From: Qipengyuania mesophila
GTDB lineage: Bacteria > Pseudomonadota > Alphaproteobacteria > Sphingomonadales > Sphingomonadaceae
Direction of reading: 5' to 3'
Length of the DNA stretch: 64,000 nucleotides
NCBI RefSeq assembly: GCF_019711655.1
Contig: NZ_JAIGNU010000001.1
Coordinates: 434,001 to 498,000 of the forward strand
Below are positions 9,938 through 16,123 of the stretch, in pieces. A program made the position numbers and the translations under genes. The first letter of the stretch is position 1; each line of letters begins with the position of its first letter. The notes under the pieces were generated by a model that worked only from the letters and a program-made list of their open reading frames with translations, made no database searches and had not been told where the DNA came from.

Positions 9938-10117
9938 TTAGAGACCGACGGCGATGATTTCGCGACCGTTGTAGTGACCGCAGTGCGGGCACAGGTTGTG
10001 CGGACGCTTGAGTTCACCGCAGTTCGAGCACTCGTGATGCGCTTCGACCTTGAGCGAATCATGCGCACGGCGATTGCCGCGACGGTGGGGCGATACTTTC
10101 CTCTTGGGGACGGCCAT
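9938..10117 (-). CDS. rpmF: 50S ribosomal protein L32
   Basis: A 59-residue gene read directly from the minus strand. The protein starts [20 protein letters not shown] and ends GREIIAVGL, the standard L32 ends. It carries two zinc-ribbon cysteine pairs, CSNCG and CPHCG, so it is the zinc-binding (C+) form of L32. It heads the rpmF-plsX-fabH-ihfA-merR operon, 27 bp before plsX. Three overlapping longer frames here are meaningless Arg-rich shadows. Confidence 0.97.
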   Translation of the reverse strand: MAVPKRKVSPHRRGNRRAHDSLKVEAHHECSNCGELKRPHNLCPHCGHYNGREIIAVGL

Positions 10118-10235
10118 GGCGGCACCTGTTCCTCAAACAATTACAATCAATTTCGGTGGCCGCCCTAGGGGAAGGTCCGGCACCGCACAAGAGCGCGTGA
10201 ACCCGAATATCCCGACCGTGGCGGTGAAGGCGCGC

Positions 10236-10263
10236 GCTATAGCGAAATTCTCGGGGGATGCAA
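10236..10263 (-). promoter_or_regulatory. Probable rpmF-plsX-fabH promoter
   Basis: On the minus strand, TTGCAT (10263-10258) and TATAGC (10241-10236) are separated by 16 bp. Transcription would begin near 10229, giving a leader of about 110 nt before rpmF. The site is the best sigma-70-like pair in the 241-bp gap between rpmF and the divergent MAPEG gene. Confidence 0.5.
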
Positions 10264-10359
10264 GCCGTGTCGCCCGCAGGCCGGGATTGCGCGCCACAGG
10301 GCATCTCCCTAGCACTGCAGGTGGGTCGTGTTCATCGAAAACACAAGGGAGGGACGAGC

Positions 10360-10758
10360 ATGGGCATTATCCTGCCGGTTACACTAACAGCAGCGGCCGC
10401 GGCGGCCATCATCAACCTGTGGCTGGCCGTTCGCGTCGGCCAGATGCGCGGCGCGACCAAGACCATCCATGGCGACGATGCCGGGGGCCCGCTGACCCGC
10501 CGGATGCGCGCGCAGCTCAATTTCGTCGAGAATACCGGCTTCGTACTCGTGCTGATCGCCGCCATCGAACTCTCGGGCAAGGGCGCGCCCTGGCTCGCCT
10601 GGGTGGCCGGCATCTACATGCTCGGTCGCGTGGCGCATGGCTTCGGCATGGACGCGGAAACCGGCACCAAGCCGCGCATGATCGGCACGCTGATCACCAT
10701 GCTGACGCTGCTCGGGCTGGCGATCGTTGCGGTGCTGATCGTACTCGGGGTGATGTAG
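10360..10758 (+). CDS. MAPEG family membrane protein
   Basis: A 132-residue integral membrane protein with four predicted hydrophobic helices. The motif pattern NLWLAVRVGQMR, then RAQLNFVENTGFVLVLI and YMLGRVAHGFGM, is that of MAPEG proteins (membrane-associated proteins in eicosanoid and glutathione metabolism). Bacterial members are poorly characterised; some have glutathione transferase or peroxidase activity. AAGGGAGGGA ends about five bases before the ATG at 10360, which fixes the start. It stands alone, divergent from rpmF and convergent with the MBL hydrolase. Confidence 0.88.
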   Translation: MGIILPVTLTAAAAAAIINLWLAVRVGQMRGATKTIHGDDAGGPLTRRMRAQLNFVENTGFVLVLIAAIELSGKGAPWLAWVAGIYMLGRVAHGFGMDAETGTKPRMIGTLITMLTLLGLAIVAVLIVLGVM

Positions 10759-10779
10759 GGAAAGGTATTTGTTGCGTGC

Positions 10780-10801
10780 GGGAAGCGCCTCCGCGCTTCC
10801 C
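10780..10801 (+). terminator. Hairpin after the MAPEG gene
   Basis: A perfect 8-bp stem (GGGAAGCG / CGCTTCCC) with a 6-nt loop starts 21 bp after the MAPEG stop. No strong T run follows on the plus strand, so termination is plausible but unproven. Confidence 0.35.
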
Positions 10802-10883
10802 TTGCGGCTGCACCGGCCCACTTCCCCACCCGGGGTCATTGTCGCGTGCGTGCCAGACCTCCGTCCGGCCCTTAGCTGGCCTG

Positions 10884-10946
10884 CCCACTCCCCCTCCCGG
10901 CCACCCATAGCATGCCGTGCCGTGGGTGGCCGGGAGGGGGAGTGGG
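10884..10946. repeat. 24-bp perfect inverted repeat between convergent genes
   Basis: Positions 10884-10907 and 10923-10946 are perfect reverse complements (24 bp), separated by a 15-nt loop. The arms are built of C5/G5 and GGCCACCCA blocks. The stem is much longer than a usual terminator and has no T tract on either side. It lies between the convergent MAPEG and MBL genes. It could be a bidirectional transcription barrier, a REP-like element or a small palindromic repeat present elsewhere in the genome. No second copy was noticed in this window. Confidence 0.75.
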
Positions 10947-10990
10947 TGGGCCGGGCCGCGAGCTAACGACGGCAGTCGCTAGCGCACGCC

Positions 10991-11668
10991 TCAGGAAAGC
11001 GCGTAATCGCTTACGAAGGCGTTGGTCTTGCGCTCGTGACCGAAGGTGCTGGTCGGGCCGTGGCCGGGAATGAAGGTCACGTCGTTGCCGAGCGGCCAGA
11101 GCTTCTGCGTGATCGCGTCGATCAGGTCCTGGTGATTGCCCATCGGGAAATCGGTGCGCCCGATGCTGCCCTGGAACAGCACGTCGCCGACGACCGCGAA
11201 TTTCGACGGCCGGTGGAAGAAGACGACGTGACCCGGCGTGTGCCCCGGACAGTGGATGACCTCGAGCGTCAGTTCGCCCACGGTCACCGTGTCGCCATCC
11301 TCGAGCCAGCGGTCGGGCTCGAACACCTGACCGTTGACGCCGTATTTGCGCCCGTCCTCGTCGAGCCGGCTGATCCAGAAGCGGTCGGCCTCGTGCGGCC
11401 CCTCGATCGGCAGGCCCAGTTCCTTGGCCAGCACGCCGGCCTCGCCGCAATGGTCGATATGGCCGTGGGTGATGAGGATCTTCTCGAGCTCCACGCCGGT
11501 CTGGGCGACCGCCGCCTTCAACTTGTGGAGGTCGCCGCCGGGATCGATCAGCGCGGCCTTGTTGGTCTTCGTACACCAGACCAGCGAGCAGTTCTGCTGC
11601 AGCGGGGTCACGGGAACGATGCCGGCCTTCATCGGCGGCAGGGCGGGCGTTTCTGCGGGTTTGTCCAT
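10991..11668 (-). CDS. MBL-fold metallohydrolase (glyoxalase II-like)
   Basis: A 225-residue hydrolase of the metallo-beta-lactamase fold. The metal-binding motif THGHIDHCG gives His68, His70, Asp72 and His73; further ligands lie in HCPGHTPGH (near 140), GDVLFQGSIGRTDF and PGHGP. This arrangement is that of the YcbL/GloB-like subgroup, which act on thioesters such as S-lactoylglutathione. The family is broad, so the substrate is not certain. It is a single gene, divergent from the cytochrome-like lipoprotein by 85 bp. Confidence 0.9.
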   Translation of the reverse strand: MDKPAETPALPPMKAGIVPVTPLQQNCSLVWCTKTNKAALIDPGGDLHKLKAAVAQTGVELEKILITHGHIDHCGEAGVLAKELGLPIEGPHEADRFWISRLDEDGRKYGVNGQVFEPDRWLEDGDTVTVGELTLEVIHCPGHTPGHVVFFHRPSKFAVVGDVLFQGSIGRTDFPMGNHQDLIDAITQKLWPLGNDVTFIPGHGPTSTFGHERKTNAFVSDYALS

Positions 11669-11753
11669 CGCCGGGGAAAATGGTCGGCTTCGTGATCGAA
11701 AACAAGCCGCATCTCGGGCAAGCTGCTATGCAACCCGGAGAAGGAGCCGATCG

Positions 11754-12128
11754 ATGAAGCATGTCGCAGCGATTCTCGCAGCCTCCCTGCCGCTGGCAGC
11801 CTGCCAGACCACAAGCGAGGCCGAACCGGCCCCGGCAGCCAGCCTGGTTGCCGCCAACGGCAGCGCGGCTCCGACCTATGTCACCGCGATCTGCGGTGAG
11901 TGCCATGCGGTCACCGCCGACGCGGTTTCGCCCGATCCGCAGGCGCCCAATTGGGTCGATATCGCCAACAGCCCGGGCCTGACGCGCGAGACGCTGGTCG
12001 CCTTCCTCTCCGACGCGCACAATTACCCGATGCAGATGGATGTCGACCTGGTCGATGAGGATATCGAAATCATCGCCGACTACATGATGACGCTGCAGAC
12101 CGACGATTACGTCAGGCGGCCGGGGTAG
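11754..12128 (+). CDS. Cytochrome-c-like lipoprotein
   Basis: A 124-residue exported protein with lipobox LAAC (Cys17). The mature part has one haem attachment motif CGECH (47-51) and a late Met (NYPM, Met93) suited to be the sixth iron ligand, followed by an amphipathic helix ending ADYMMTL. This is the minimal class I cytochrome c layout. It is presumably a lipid-anchored single-haem electron carrier in the periplasm; partners are unknown. AAGGAG lies upstream of the ATG at 11754. Its last 17 bp overlap the 3' end of the opposite-strand Sel1-type gene. Confidence 0.82.
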   Translation: MKHVAAILAASLPLAACQTTSEAEPAPAASLVAANGSAAPTYVTAICGECHAVTADAVSPDPQAPNWVDIANSPGLTRETLVAFLSDAHNYPMQMDVDLVDEDIEIIADYMMTLQTDDYVRRPG

Positions 12129-12840
12129 GGCTTTCGTCGCTGTCCCGCAACTCGCTGGCTTCCTGGTGCTCCCTTAGTTGCTTCCACCAATCTCGCCATC
12201 CCAACGGGATTTGCCGGATTCCGAACTTGCCCTTCATACGGAGCCAATTGCGGAAAAACCGGGCTTGAGGGTGACCGGCATCGATCGCGCGTTCCAAGCA
12301 TGGCTCTATCTGTCGTGCGGCGTCTCGCGACAAATCGCGCAGGTAGGCGTAGAACGACTTCCAGAACATTGCCGGCACGAAACCTCTTTCGGCAGCGGGT
12401 TCAAGGAGTTCCAAAGCCTCATCGATCCGCCCCTGCCCTCTCAATAGTTTTGCACAATCGATGGTCGCCCGCATCGATCCACTTCTGATCGCAATACGAT
12501 AATTCTGTTCGGCCAAATCGGGGTTCTTGGAAACGGCACAGCCCTTGTCATAGTGCCAACCGACCATCCACATCGCCCAGACACTCCCGTCCTGGGCCGC
12601 TTTTCGGTATACTTCCAACGCACCTATCGGATCACTCTTTGCCAACCCTTCTGCCTGTTCCATTCGCGCTGGTTGGTCGGGGCACTCTGAATCCTTGTGA
12701 TCCCACTCGAAGGTATAGCGATTTTCCCACGCCTTGGATGCGTCCCAGACTATGTTCGCCAGCGGTTTGTCCGGCTTCATAGCTTCCTCGAACCGCGCGA
12801 GAATTCTCGGCATGAGTTTTCGACGTAGTTCACGAAACAT
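12112..12840 (-). CDS. Sel1-like repeat protein
   Basis: A 242-residue protein without a signal peptide. The middle holds degenerate Sel1/TPR-type helical repeats: AAQDGSVWAMWMVGWHYDKGCAV-type, then AEQNYRIAIRSGSM and AAERGFVPAMFWKS segments, each with the alternating Ala/Gly pattern of the family. Such repeats mediate protein contacts. I chose ATG 12840 because it overlaps the stop of the upstream S24 repressor as TGATG, which implies coupled translation. Base composition is a little less GC-rich than the neighbours, so it may be accessory DNA. Its function is unknown; coupling to the repressor suggests shared control. Confidence 0.7.
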   Translation of the reverse strand: MFRELRRKLMPRILARFEEAMKPDKPLANIVWDASKAWENRYTFEWDHKDSECPDQPARMEQAEGLAKSDPIGALEVYRKAAQDGSVWAMWMVGWHYDKGCAVSKNPDLAEQNYRIAIRSGSMRATIDCAKLLRGQGRIDEALELLEPAAERGFVPAMFWKSFYAYLRDLSRDAARQIEPCLERAIDAGHPQARFFRNWLRMKGKFGIRQIPLGWRDWWKQLREHQEASELRDSDESPTPAA

Positions 12841-13505
12841 CACACCCGCCCCCCCTTCCACACTACCCGCCCGATCACCTCCACCTCCTCTCGCGCGAGG
12901 TCGATCGGGGCGTAGCTGTCGTTGGCGCTGATCAGCGTGATCCGGCCCGGGGCGCTGGCCTGGACCTGCTTGACGTGGAGCGCGTCGCCGATGCGGACGA
13001 CGTGGATGCCCTCGCCCGCGCGCTTGTTGCGGTCGACGAAGATCTCGTCGCCGCTGCGCAGCGTGGGCTCCATGCTGTCCCCCTCGACGCGGATCGCGGT
13101 GAGATCGGCGCCCTCGAGCCCCATTTCGCGTAGCCAGCGACGCGAGAAGCGGAAGGTATCGAAGGAAATTTCCTCTGCCGAGAATGCCCCCGGCCCGGCC
13201 GAAGCATCGAGCGGGAGGCGCGGCACCTCGACCCAGTCGGCACGCTCACCCGCCACTTCATCGCTCGCCGCCGCCCCGCTCGGCCGAGTGGAAATGACGC
13301 GGCGCCCTACGCCGAGAAACTCGGCAATTTTCAGAAGGTCGGGCTCGTCGAGATGGCGCGGGCTGCCACGCGTCACATATTGCTGGAGATAGGCGGGATT
13401 GCGCCCGATCAGCCGCGACAGGGCAGCGAGGCTGACTCCCTGGTCCTTGGCCAGGTCCTGCAGCCTGCCCCGTGCGTGACGCTCGCTTCGCGGAATGCCT
13501 TCCAT
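12840..13505 (-). CDS. XRE-S24 repressor (LexA/CI-like, self-cleaving type)
   Basis: A 221-residue repressor. The N-terminus (about 10-70) is a helix-turn-helix resembling XRE/CI domains (VSLAALSRLIGRNPAYLQQYVTRG). The C-terminal half is a peptidase S24 domain with the Ser-Lys dyad at Ser144 (GDSMEPTL) and Lys179 (HVKQV). An Ala103-Gly104 pair in SAGPGA sits where LexA/CI-type proteins cleave themselves under RecA control. This points to a repressor inactivated by DNA damage. It is not the housekeeping LexA, whose HTH differs. Two palindromes lie just before its start, probably its operators. An IS1595 element has inserted 45 bp upstream. Confidence 0.88.
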   Translation of the reverse strand: MEGIPRSERHARGRLQDLAKDQGVSLAALSRLIGRNPAYLQQYVTRGSPRHLDEPDLLKIAEFLGVGRRVISTRPSGAAASDEVAGERADWVEVPRLPLDASAGPGAFSAEEISFDTFRFSRRWLREMGLEGADLTAIRVEGDSMEPTLRSGDEIFVDRNKRAGEGIHVVRIGDALHVKQVQASAPGRITLISANDSYAPIDLAREEVEVIGRVVWKGGRV

Positions 13506-13511
13506 GATTTT

Positions 13512-13546
13512 TCCTATAGCATAGGATTTTTCCTAGACAAGTAGGA
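13512..13546. promoter_or_regulatory. Two palindromic operators of the S24 repressor
   Basis: TCCTATAGCATAGGA (13512-13526) and TCCTAGACAAGTAGGA (13531-13546) share arms TCCTA/TAGGA, with centres about 20 bp apart, close to two helical turns. They begin 7 bp upstream of the repressor start and overlap any promoter there, fitting autorepression. The second site runs into the target duplication of the IS element, so the last TAGGA half-site was copied to the far side. Binding by the S24 protein is inference. Confidence 0.6.
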
Positions 13547-13549
13547 TTT
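13542..13549. repeat. Left target-site duplication of the IS1595 element
   Basis: TAGGATTT immediately precedes the left inverted repeat. The identical 8 bp follow the right end at 15438. Eight-base duplications are the norm for the IS1595 family. Confidence 0.92.
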
Positions 13550-13578
13550 GGCCATTATCCCCTTGCGACAAGTAAGGG
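13550..13578 (+). repeat. Left inverted repeat of the IS1595 element
   Basis: A 29-bp terminal repeat starting GGCCATTATCCCC. It matches the reverse complement of 15409-15437 at 24 positions, including the uninterrupted core GACAAGTAAG. It also contains the -35 hexamer of the likely transposase promoter. Confidence 0.9.
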
Positions 13579-13591
13579 TTTGTGCTACATA
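13563..13591 (+). promoter_or_regulatory. Likely transposase promoter
   Basis: TTGCGA (13563-13568) and TACATA (13586-13591) are 17 bp apart. The expected start falls at or next to the transposase ATG (13598), so the message may be leaderless; no ribosome-binding site is visible before that ATG. The -35 lies inside the terminal repeat. Confidence 0.5.
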
Positions 13592-13597
13592 ATAGGC

Positions 13598-14470
13598 ATG
13601 ACAAAGGGACCTACGCTTCGCCAATTCCAAGACCGTTTTCCTACGGAAGACAGTTGCTTGGAGCACTTGAAGCTGGTTCGCTTCGGTGAGCGCCACGATT
13701 GCGAGGGCTGCGGCGTCGAGGCCAAGTTCTACAGGGTTAAGAAGCGGCGCTCGTATGCTTGCGAGCATTGCGGCCACCAGATTTATCCTACGGCGGGCAC
13801 CCCGTTCCACAGGACGCGCACCAGCCTGCGGGACTGGTTCTATGTGATGTTCCTGTTCTGCACGAAGCGGAACGGCGTGAGCGCCAAGGAAGTCGAGCGC
13901 CAGATCGGCGTGACCTACAAGACCGCGTGGCGCATGTGCCATGAGATCCGCAAGTATATGGCTATCGCGGACGGTGACGAACCGCTTGGCGGCCCGTTCA
14001 AGACTGTCGAGATTGACGAAACCTACATGGGCGGTGAGCGCCCCGGCAAAGGGTCGGGCTACAAAGCGAACAAGACCATCGTAGTCGGCATGTATGAGCG
14101 CGGCGGCGACATTGTGGTTCGTGTCCTGCCCGACCGTCGCAAGATCACGATGAACCAAGTCATTCCGCTGCACGTGAAGCCGCATACGGAAGTGCACACC
14201 GATGAATTTGGAGGCTACGGCGACCTAGGCGTGCTGAACGGCTACTGGCACAAGCGGGTCAATCACTCGAAGGGCGAATACGTCTCGGCAACGGGCACTT
14301 CGACCAACGGCGTGGAAGGCTTCTGGGCGCAGCTAAAGCGCAGCATCCACGGGACGCATATTCACGTCAGTCAGAAGCATCTTTCGAAGTATCTTGGCGA
14401 GTTTGAGTTTCGTCACAATCGCCGGAATCGTCCCGAGACGATGCTTCCTGAATTGATGACTTCTTTCTAG
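13598..14470 (+). CDS. IS1595 family transposase (ISXO2-like)
   Basis: A 290-residue transposase, full length. An N-terminal zinc ribbon (Cys35, Cys38, Cys55, Cys58) precedes a helical DNA-binding part (NGVSAKEVERQIGVTYKTAWRM) and the ISXO2-like DDE catalytic core: Asp140 (VEIDETYMGG), Asp202 (HTDEFGGY) and the NGVEGFW motif with Asn237/Glu240. It cuts and pastes or copies the surrounding element. No frameshift or stop interrupts it, so it may be active. The preceding region overlaps the left inverted repeat. Confidence 0.96.
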   Translation: MTKGPTLRQFQDRFPTEDSCLEHLKLVRFGERHDCEGCGVEAKFYRVKKRRSYACEHCGHQIYPTAGTPFHRTRTSLRDWFYVMFLFCTKRNGVSAKEVERQIGVTYKTAWRMCHEIRKYMAIADGDEPLGGPFKTVEIDETYMGGERPGKGSGYKANKTIVVGMYERGGDIVVRVLPDRRKITMNQVIPLHVKPHTEVHTDEFGGYGDLGVLNGYWHKRVNHSKGEYVSATGTSTNGVEGFWAQLKRSIHGTHIHVSQKHLSKYLGEFEFRHNRRNRPETMLPELMTSF

Positions 14471-14565
14471 AAGTAGGGGGTCCTCCTTCCGTCATCGCCT
14501 TTAGTAGGCGGTCAAAGCGGTCCTTTGGATTGTCCATCCTTTGATTATCGCGCATAAACTTCACC

Positions 14566-15372
14566 ATGACAAATACGGTCTCATTAGCCGAGGGGGAGGG
14601 CGAGGGCCAAAACGAAGGCAGCGCTACCCAGAAGCAACCGTCCCCACCAGAAGTTGTGGCCACTGAAAGCGCCATAGAAGCCCCAAATTACGAGCACCCA
14701 TGCGACTACCCCTACAGTCGCGAGGATAGCGATTTGTGCGCACAGTGGACCGCCGCCACTGCGGCGAGAGAGGCGGCAGATTGGCTTCCCTTTCAAGCCA
14801 AAATCGGAACCATAGAAGCGATCGGCATTCTCTTGTCGCTCATCATCTCTACGCTCTCGGCGCTGGCCGCGTTCAGGGCCCTGAGCAGCTCCAGGAACGC
14901 CGAAGAGCGACAGAACCGGGCCTATGTGTTCCCGGACCAAATTCAAGTTTCCTCCCGCAACGCCCCGGGCGTCAAAGCCTCCCTCCGCGGCATTCCTATG
15001 GCCGCGCTTGTCATAAAGAACTCTGGGCAAACGCCAGCTTACAACTTGGTTCATTGGACCGGATTTGAGTTGATTCCGGTGGAGGATGAAGCCTCCCTTA
15101 CGGTTCCGAAGCTGGAGAGGGTCAGCGCCAACACCCTCCCCCCGGGAGGGGTTAACCACAAGCCCGTGTTTATGGACCGCAGGCTGACCAACGAGGAAAA
15201 GAAGTCGGTTAGGCGCGGAGCTATGGGTCTCTTTGTGTACGGGAGAATTGAGTTCGAAGACGCCTTCGGCATCGAGCGGTTCACCAACTACCGCCTCGTC
15301 TATACGGGGCAATGGCCGCCACCCGAAGGGGCCTCGTGCTTCTTCAGCACGGGCGGGAATAACAGCAACTAG
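14566..15372 (+). CDS. IS passenger gene: single-span membrane protein of unknown function
   Basis: A 268-residue protein inside the IS1595 element, downstream of the transposase. The N-terminal 70 residues are hydrophilic and acidic. One membrane segment follows (about 79-103, GTIEAIGILLSLIISTLSAL), then a short charged stretch (NAEERQNRAYVF) and a beta-rich soluble domain of about 145 residues containing KNSGQTPAYN. The layout resembles small hypothetical membrane proteins scattered through alphaproteobacterial accessory regions. It has no transposition motif. Possible roles include superinfection exclusion or host benefit, but nothing in the sequence decides. Its base use is less GC-biased than the chromosome. 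Confidence 0.75.
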   Translation: MTNTVSLAEGEGEGQNEGSATQKQPSPPEVVATESAIEAPNYEHPCDYPYSREDSDLCAQWTAATAAREAADWLPFQAKIGTIEAIGILLSLIISTLSALAAFRALSSSRNAEERQNRAYVFPDQIQVSSRNAPGVKASLRGIPMAALVIKNSGQTPAYNLVHWTGFELIPVEDEASLTVPKLERVSANTLPPGGVNHKPVFMDRRLTNEEKKSVRRGAMGLFVYGRIEFEDAFGIERFTNYRLVYTGQWPPPEGASCFFSTGGNNSN

Positions 15373-15408
15373 CGCTGCCGCGATTAGGGCCACACACCAT
15401 CTAAATCT

Positions 15409-15437
15409 CACTTACTTGTCCCAAGGGTATAATCCCC
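15409..15437 (-). repeat. Right inverted repeat of the IS1595 element
   Basis: The 29-bp right end, which read on the minus strand starts GGGGATTATACCC. It matches the left end at 24 of 29 positions and abuts the second TAGGATTT copy. Confidence 0.9.
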
Positions 15438-15445
15438 TAGGATTT
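15438..15445. repeat. Right target-site duplication of the IS1595 element
   Basis: TAGGATTT, identical to 13542-13549. Removing the element and one copy restores a continuous intergenic region between the S24 repressor and the gene at 15513. Confidence 0.92.
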
Positions 15446-15451
15446 CGATTG

Positions 15452-15466
15452 GAACATATGCGGAAC
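15452..15466 (+). promoter_or_regulatory. LexA-type SOS box (GAAC-N7-GAAC)
   Basis: GAAC ATATGCG GAAC is the reverse complement of GTTC-N7-GTTC, the LexA box of alphaproteobacteria. It lies 46 bp before the start of the gene at 15513, where LexA would block its promoter. It sits opposite an S24 repressor gene, which supports a DNA-damage-controlled operon. One match in this length of DNA could arise by chance, so binding needs a test. Confidence 0.6.
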
Positions 15467-15512
15467 ATATCCAGCGAATCGCCCTTTCCGGCCATCATTT
15501 GGGGAGCCCGCC

Positions 15513-15731
15513 ATGCTGATCCGCACAATCGAGACATTCCTCCGCCAGCACGAGATGGCGGCGACCAAATTCGGCCGCCTCGCCGCGCACGACCCGCGAT
15601 TCGTACTCGACCTGCGCCTGGGCCGCGAACCGCGCGAGCGCACCGAGCAGCGGATTCGCGGCTTCATTGCCGGCTTCGAAGCCGCGCGCGCCATCGCCCT
15701 CGCACAGCAGGAGGTCGCCCATGTCGGCTGA
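15513..15731 (+). CDS. Small HTH-like protein, putative DNA-damage-controlled
   Basis: A 72-residue protein. Residues 10-52 follow a compact helix-turn-helix pattern (FLRQHEMAATKFGRLAAHDP, then DLRLGREP and TEQRIRGFI) that resembles small Cro-like proteins, and the tail is a helix. GGGGAG lies seven bases before the ATG at 15513. It overlaps the next gene by 11 bp. A LexA-type box precedes it and an S24 repressor faces it, so it could be the Cro-like partner of that repressor. I recognise no characterised homologue; DNA binding is inference from the pattern. Confidence 0.72.
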   Translation: MLIRTIETFLRQHEMAATKFGRLAAHDPRFVLDLRLGREPRERTEQRIRGFIAGFEAARAIALAQQEVAHVG

Positions 15732-16074
15732 ACCGACCCCTCCCCGCGCCCGCCGCCCGCGCCGCACCGCCGCCGATCGCGTCCGCGCCGCGCTGGCCGA
15801 CCTCCACGGCCATCACGGCAAGGTTCTGACGCATACCGAGAAAGCCTGGGCAAGCATCACCTTCGCCGGCACGCGCCATTGCCTCGCGCTGCTCTTTGCG
15901 GGCGAAGAGGCGGTCGAAGCGGGCGAGGCCTTCGTCGCCGAACTGCCCGATCACGAGTTCGCCATCCCCGGCCAACTGGTCGCCGACGCGGGCGTGACCG
16001 AGGTCGAGCACCGCCTCTTTCCCGAACCACGGCTGGTGGTGCGTTGCGAGTTGCTGCTCCTCGAGGAGAGCTGA
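15721..16074 (+). CDS. Conserved hypothetical protein of the SOS-box operon
   Basis: A 117-residue protein without signal or membrane segments. An Arg/Pro-rich N-terminal tail (about 1-20) precedes a mixed alpha/beta domain with EKAWASITFAGTRH in the middle and VRCELLLLEE at the end. The ATG at 15721 lies 11 bp inside the upstream gene, so translation is probably coupled. Similar proteins of unknown function seem to occur in sphingomonads, from memory rather than a search. Context suggests a role in the same damage-controlled unit. Function cannot be assigned. Confidence 0.75.
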   Translation: MSAEPTPPRARRPRRTAADRVRAALADLHGHHGKVLTHTEKAWASITFAGTRHCLALLFAGEEAVEAGEAFVAELPDHEFAIPGQLVADAGVTEVEHRLFPEPRLVVRCELLLLEES

Positions 16075-16123
16075 GCGATTGACCCCCGACAAAGGCCCGC
16101 TAATCATTGTCGCCAAAGGGAGA

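Larger units (their letters stand above)
13550..15437 (+). mobile_element. IS1595-family element with passenger gene
   Basis: A 1,888-bp complete insertion sequence. It is bounded by 29-bp imperfect inverted repeats (13550-13578 and 15409-15437, 24 of 29 positions matching) and a perfect 8-bp target duplication TAGGATTT. It encodes a full-length ISXO2-like transposase (13598-14470) and a second gene (14566-15372) for a membrane protein unrelated to transposition. IS1595-family members with passenger genes are known. Intact ends and duplication argue for a recent insertion. It lies between the S24 repressor and the operon it faces, separating the operators from the LexA-type box. Confidence 0.93.

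Noticed and set aside
14584-15411. Minus-strand open frame opposite the IS passenger gene, with a signal-like N-terminus
   Set aside because: Past the hydrophobic start the sequence is a disordered Arg/Gly-rich shadow. The plus-strand product has a clear membrane segment and normal domain pattern.
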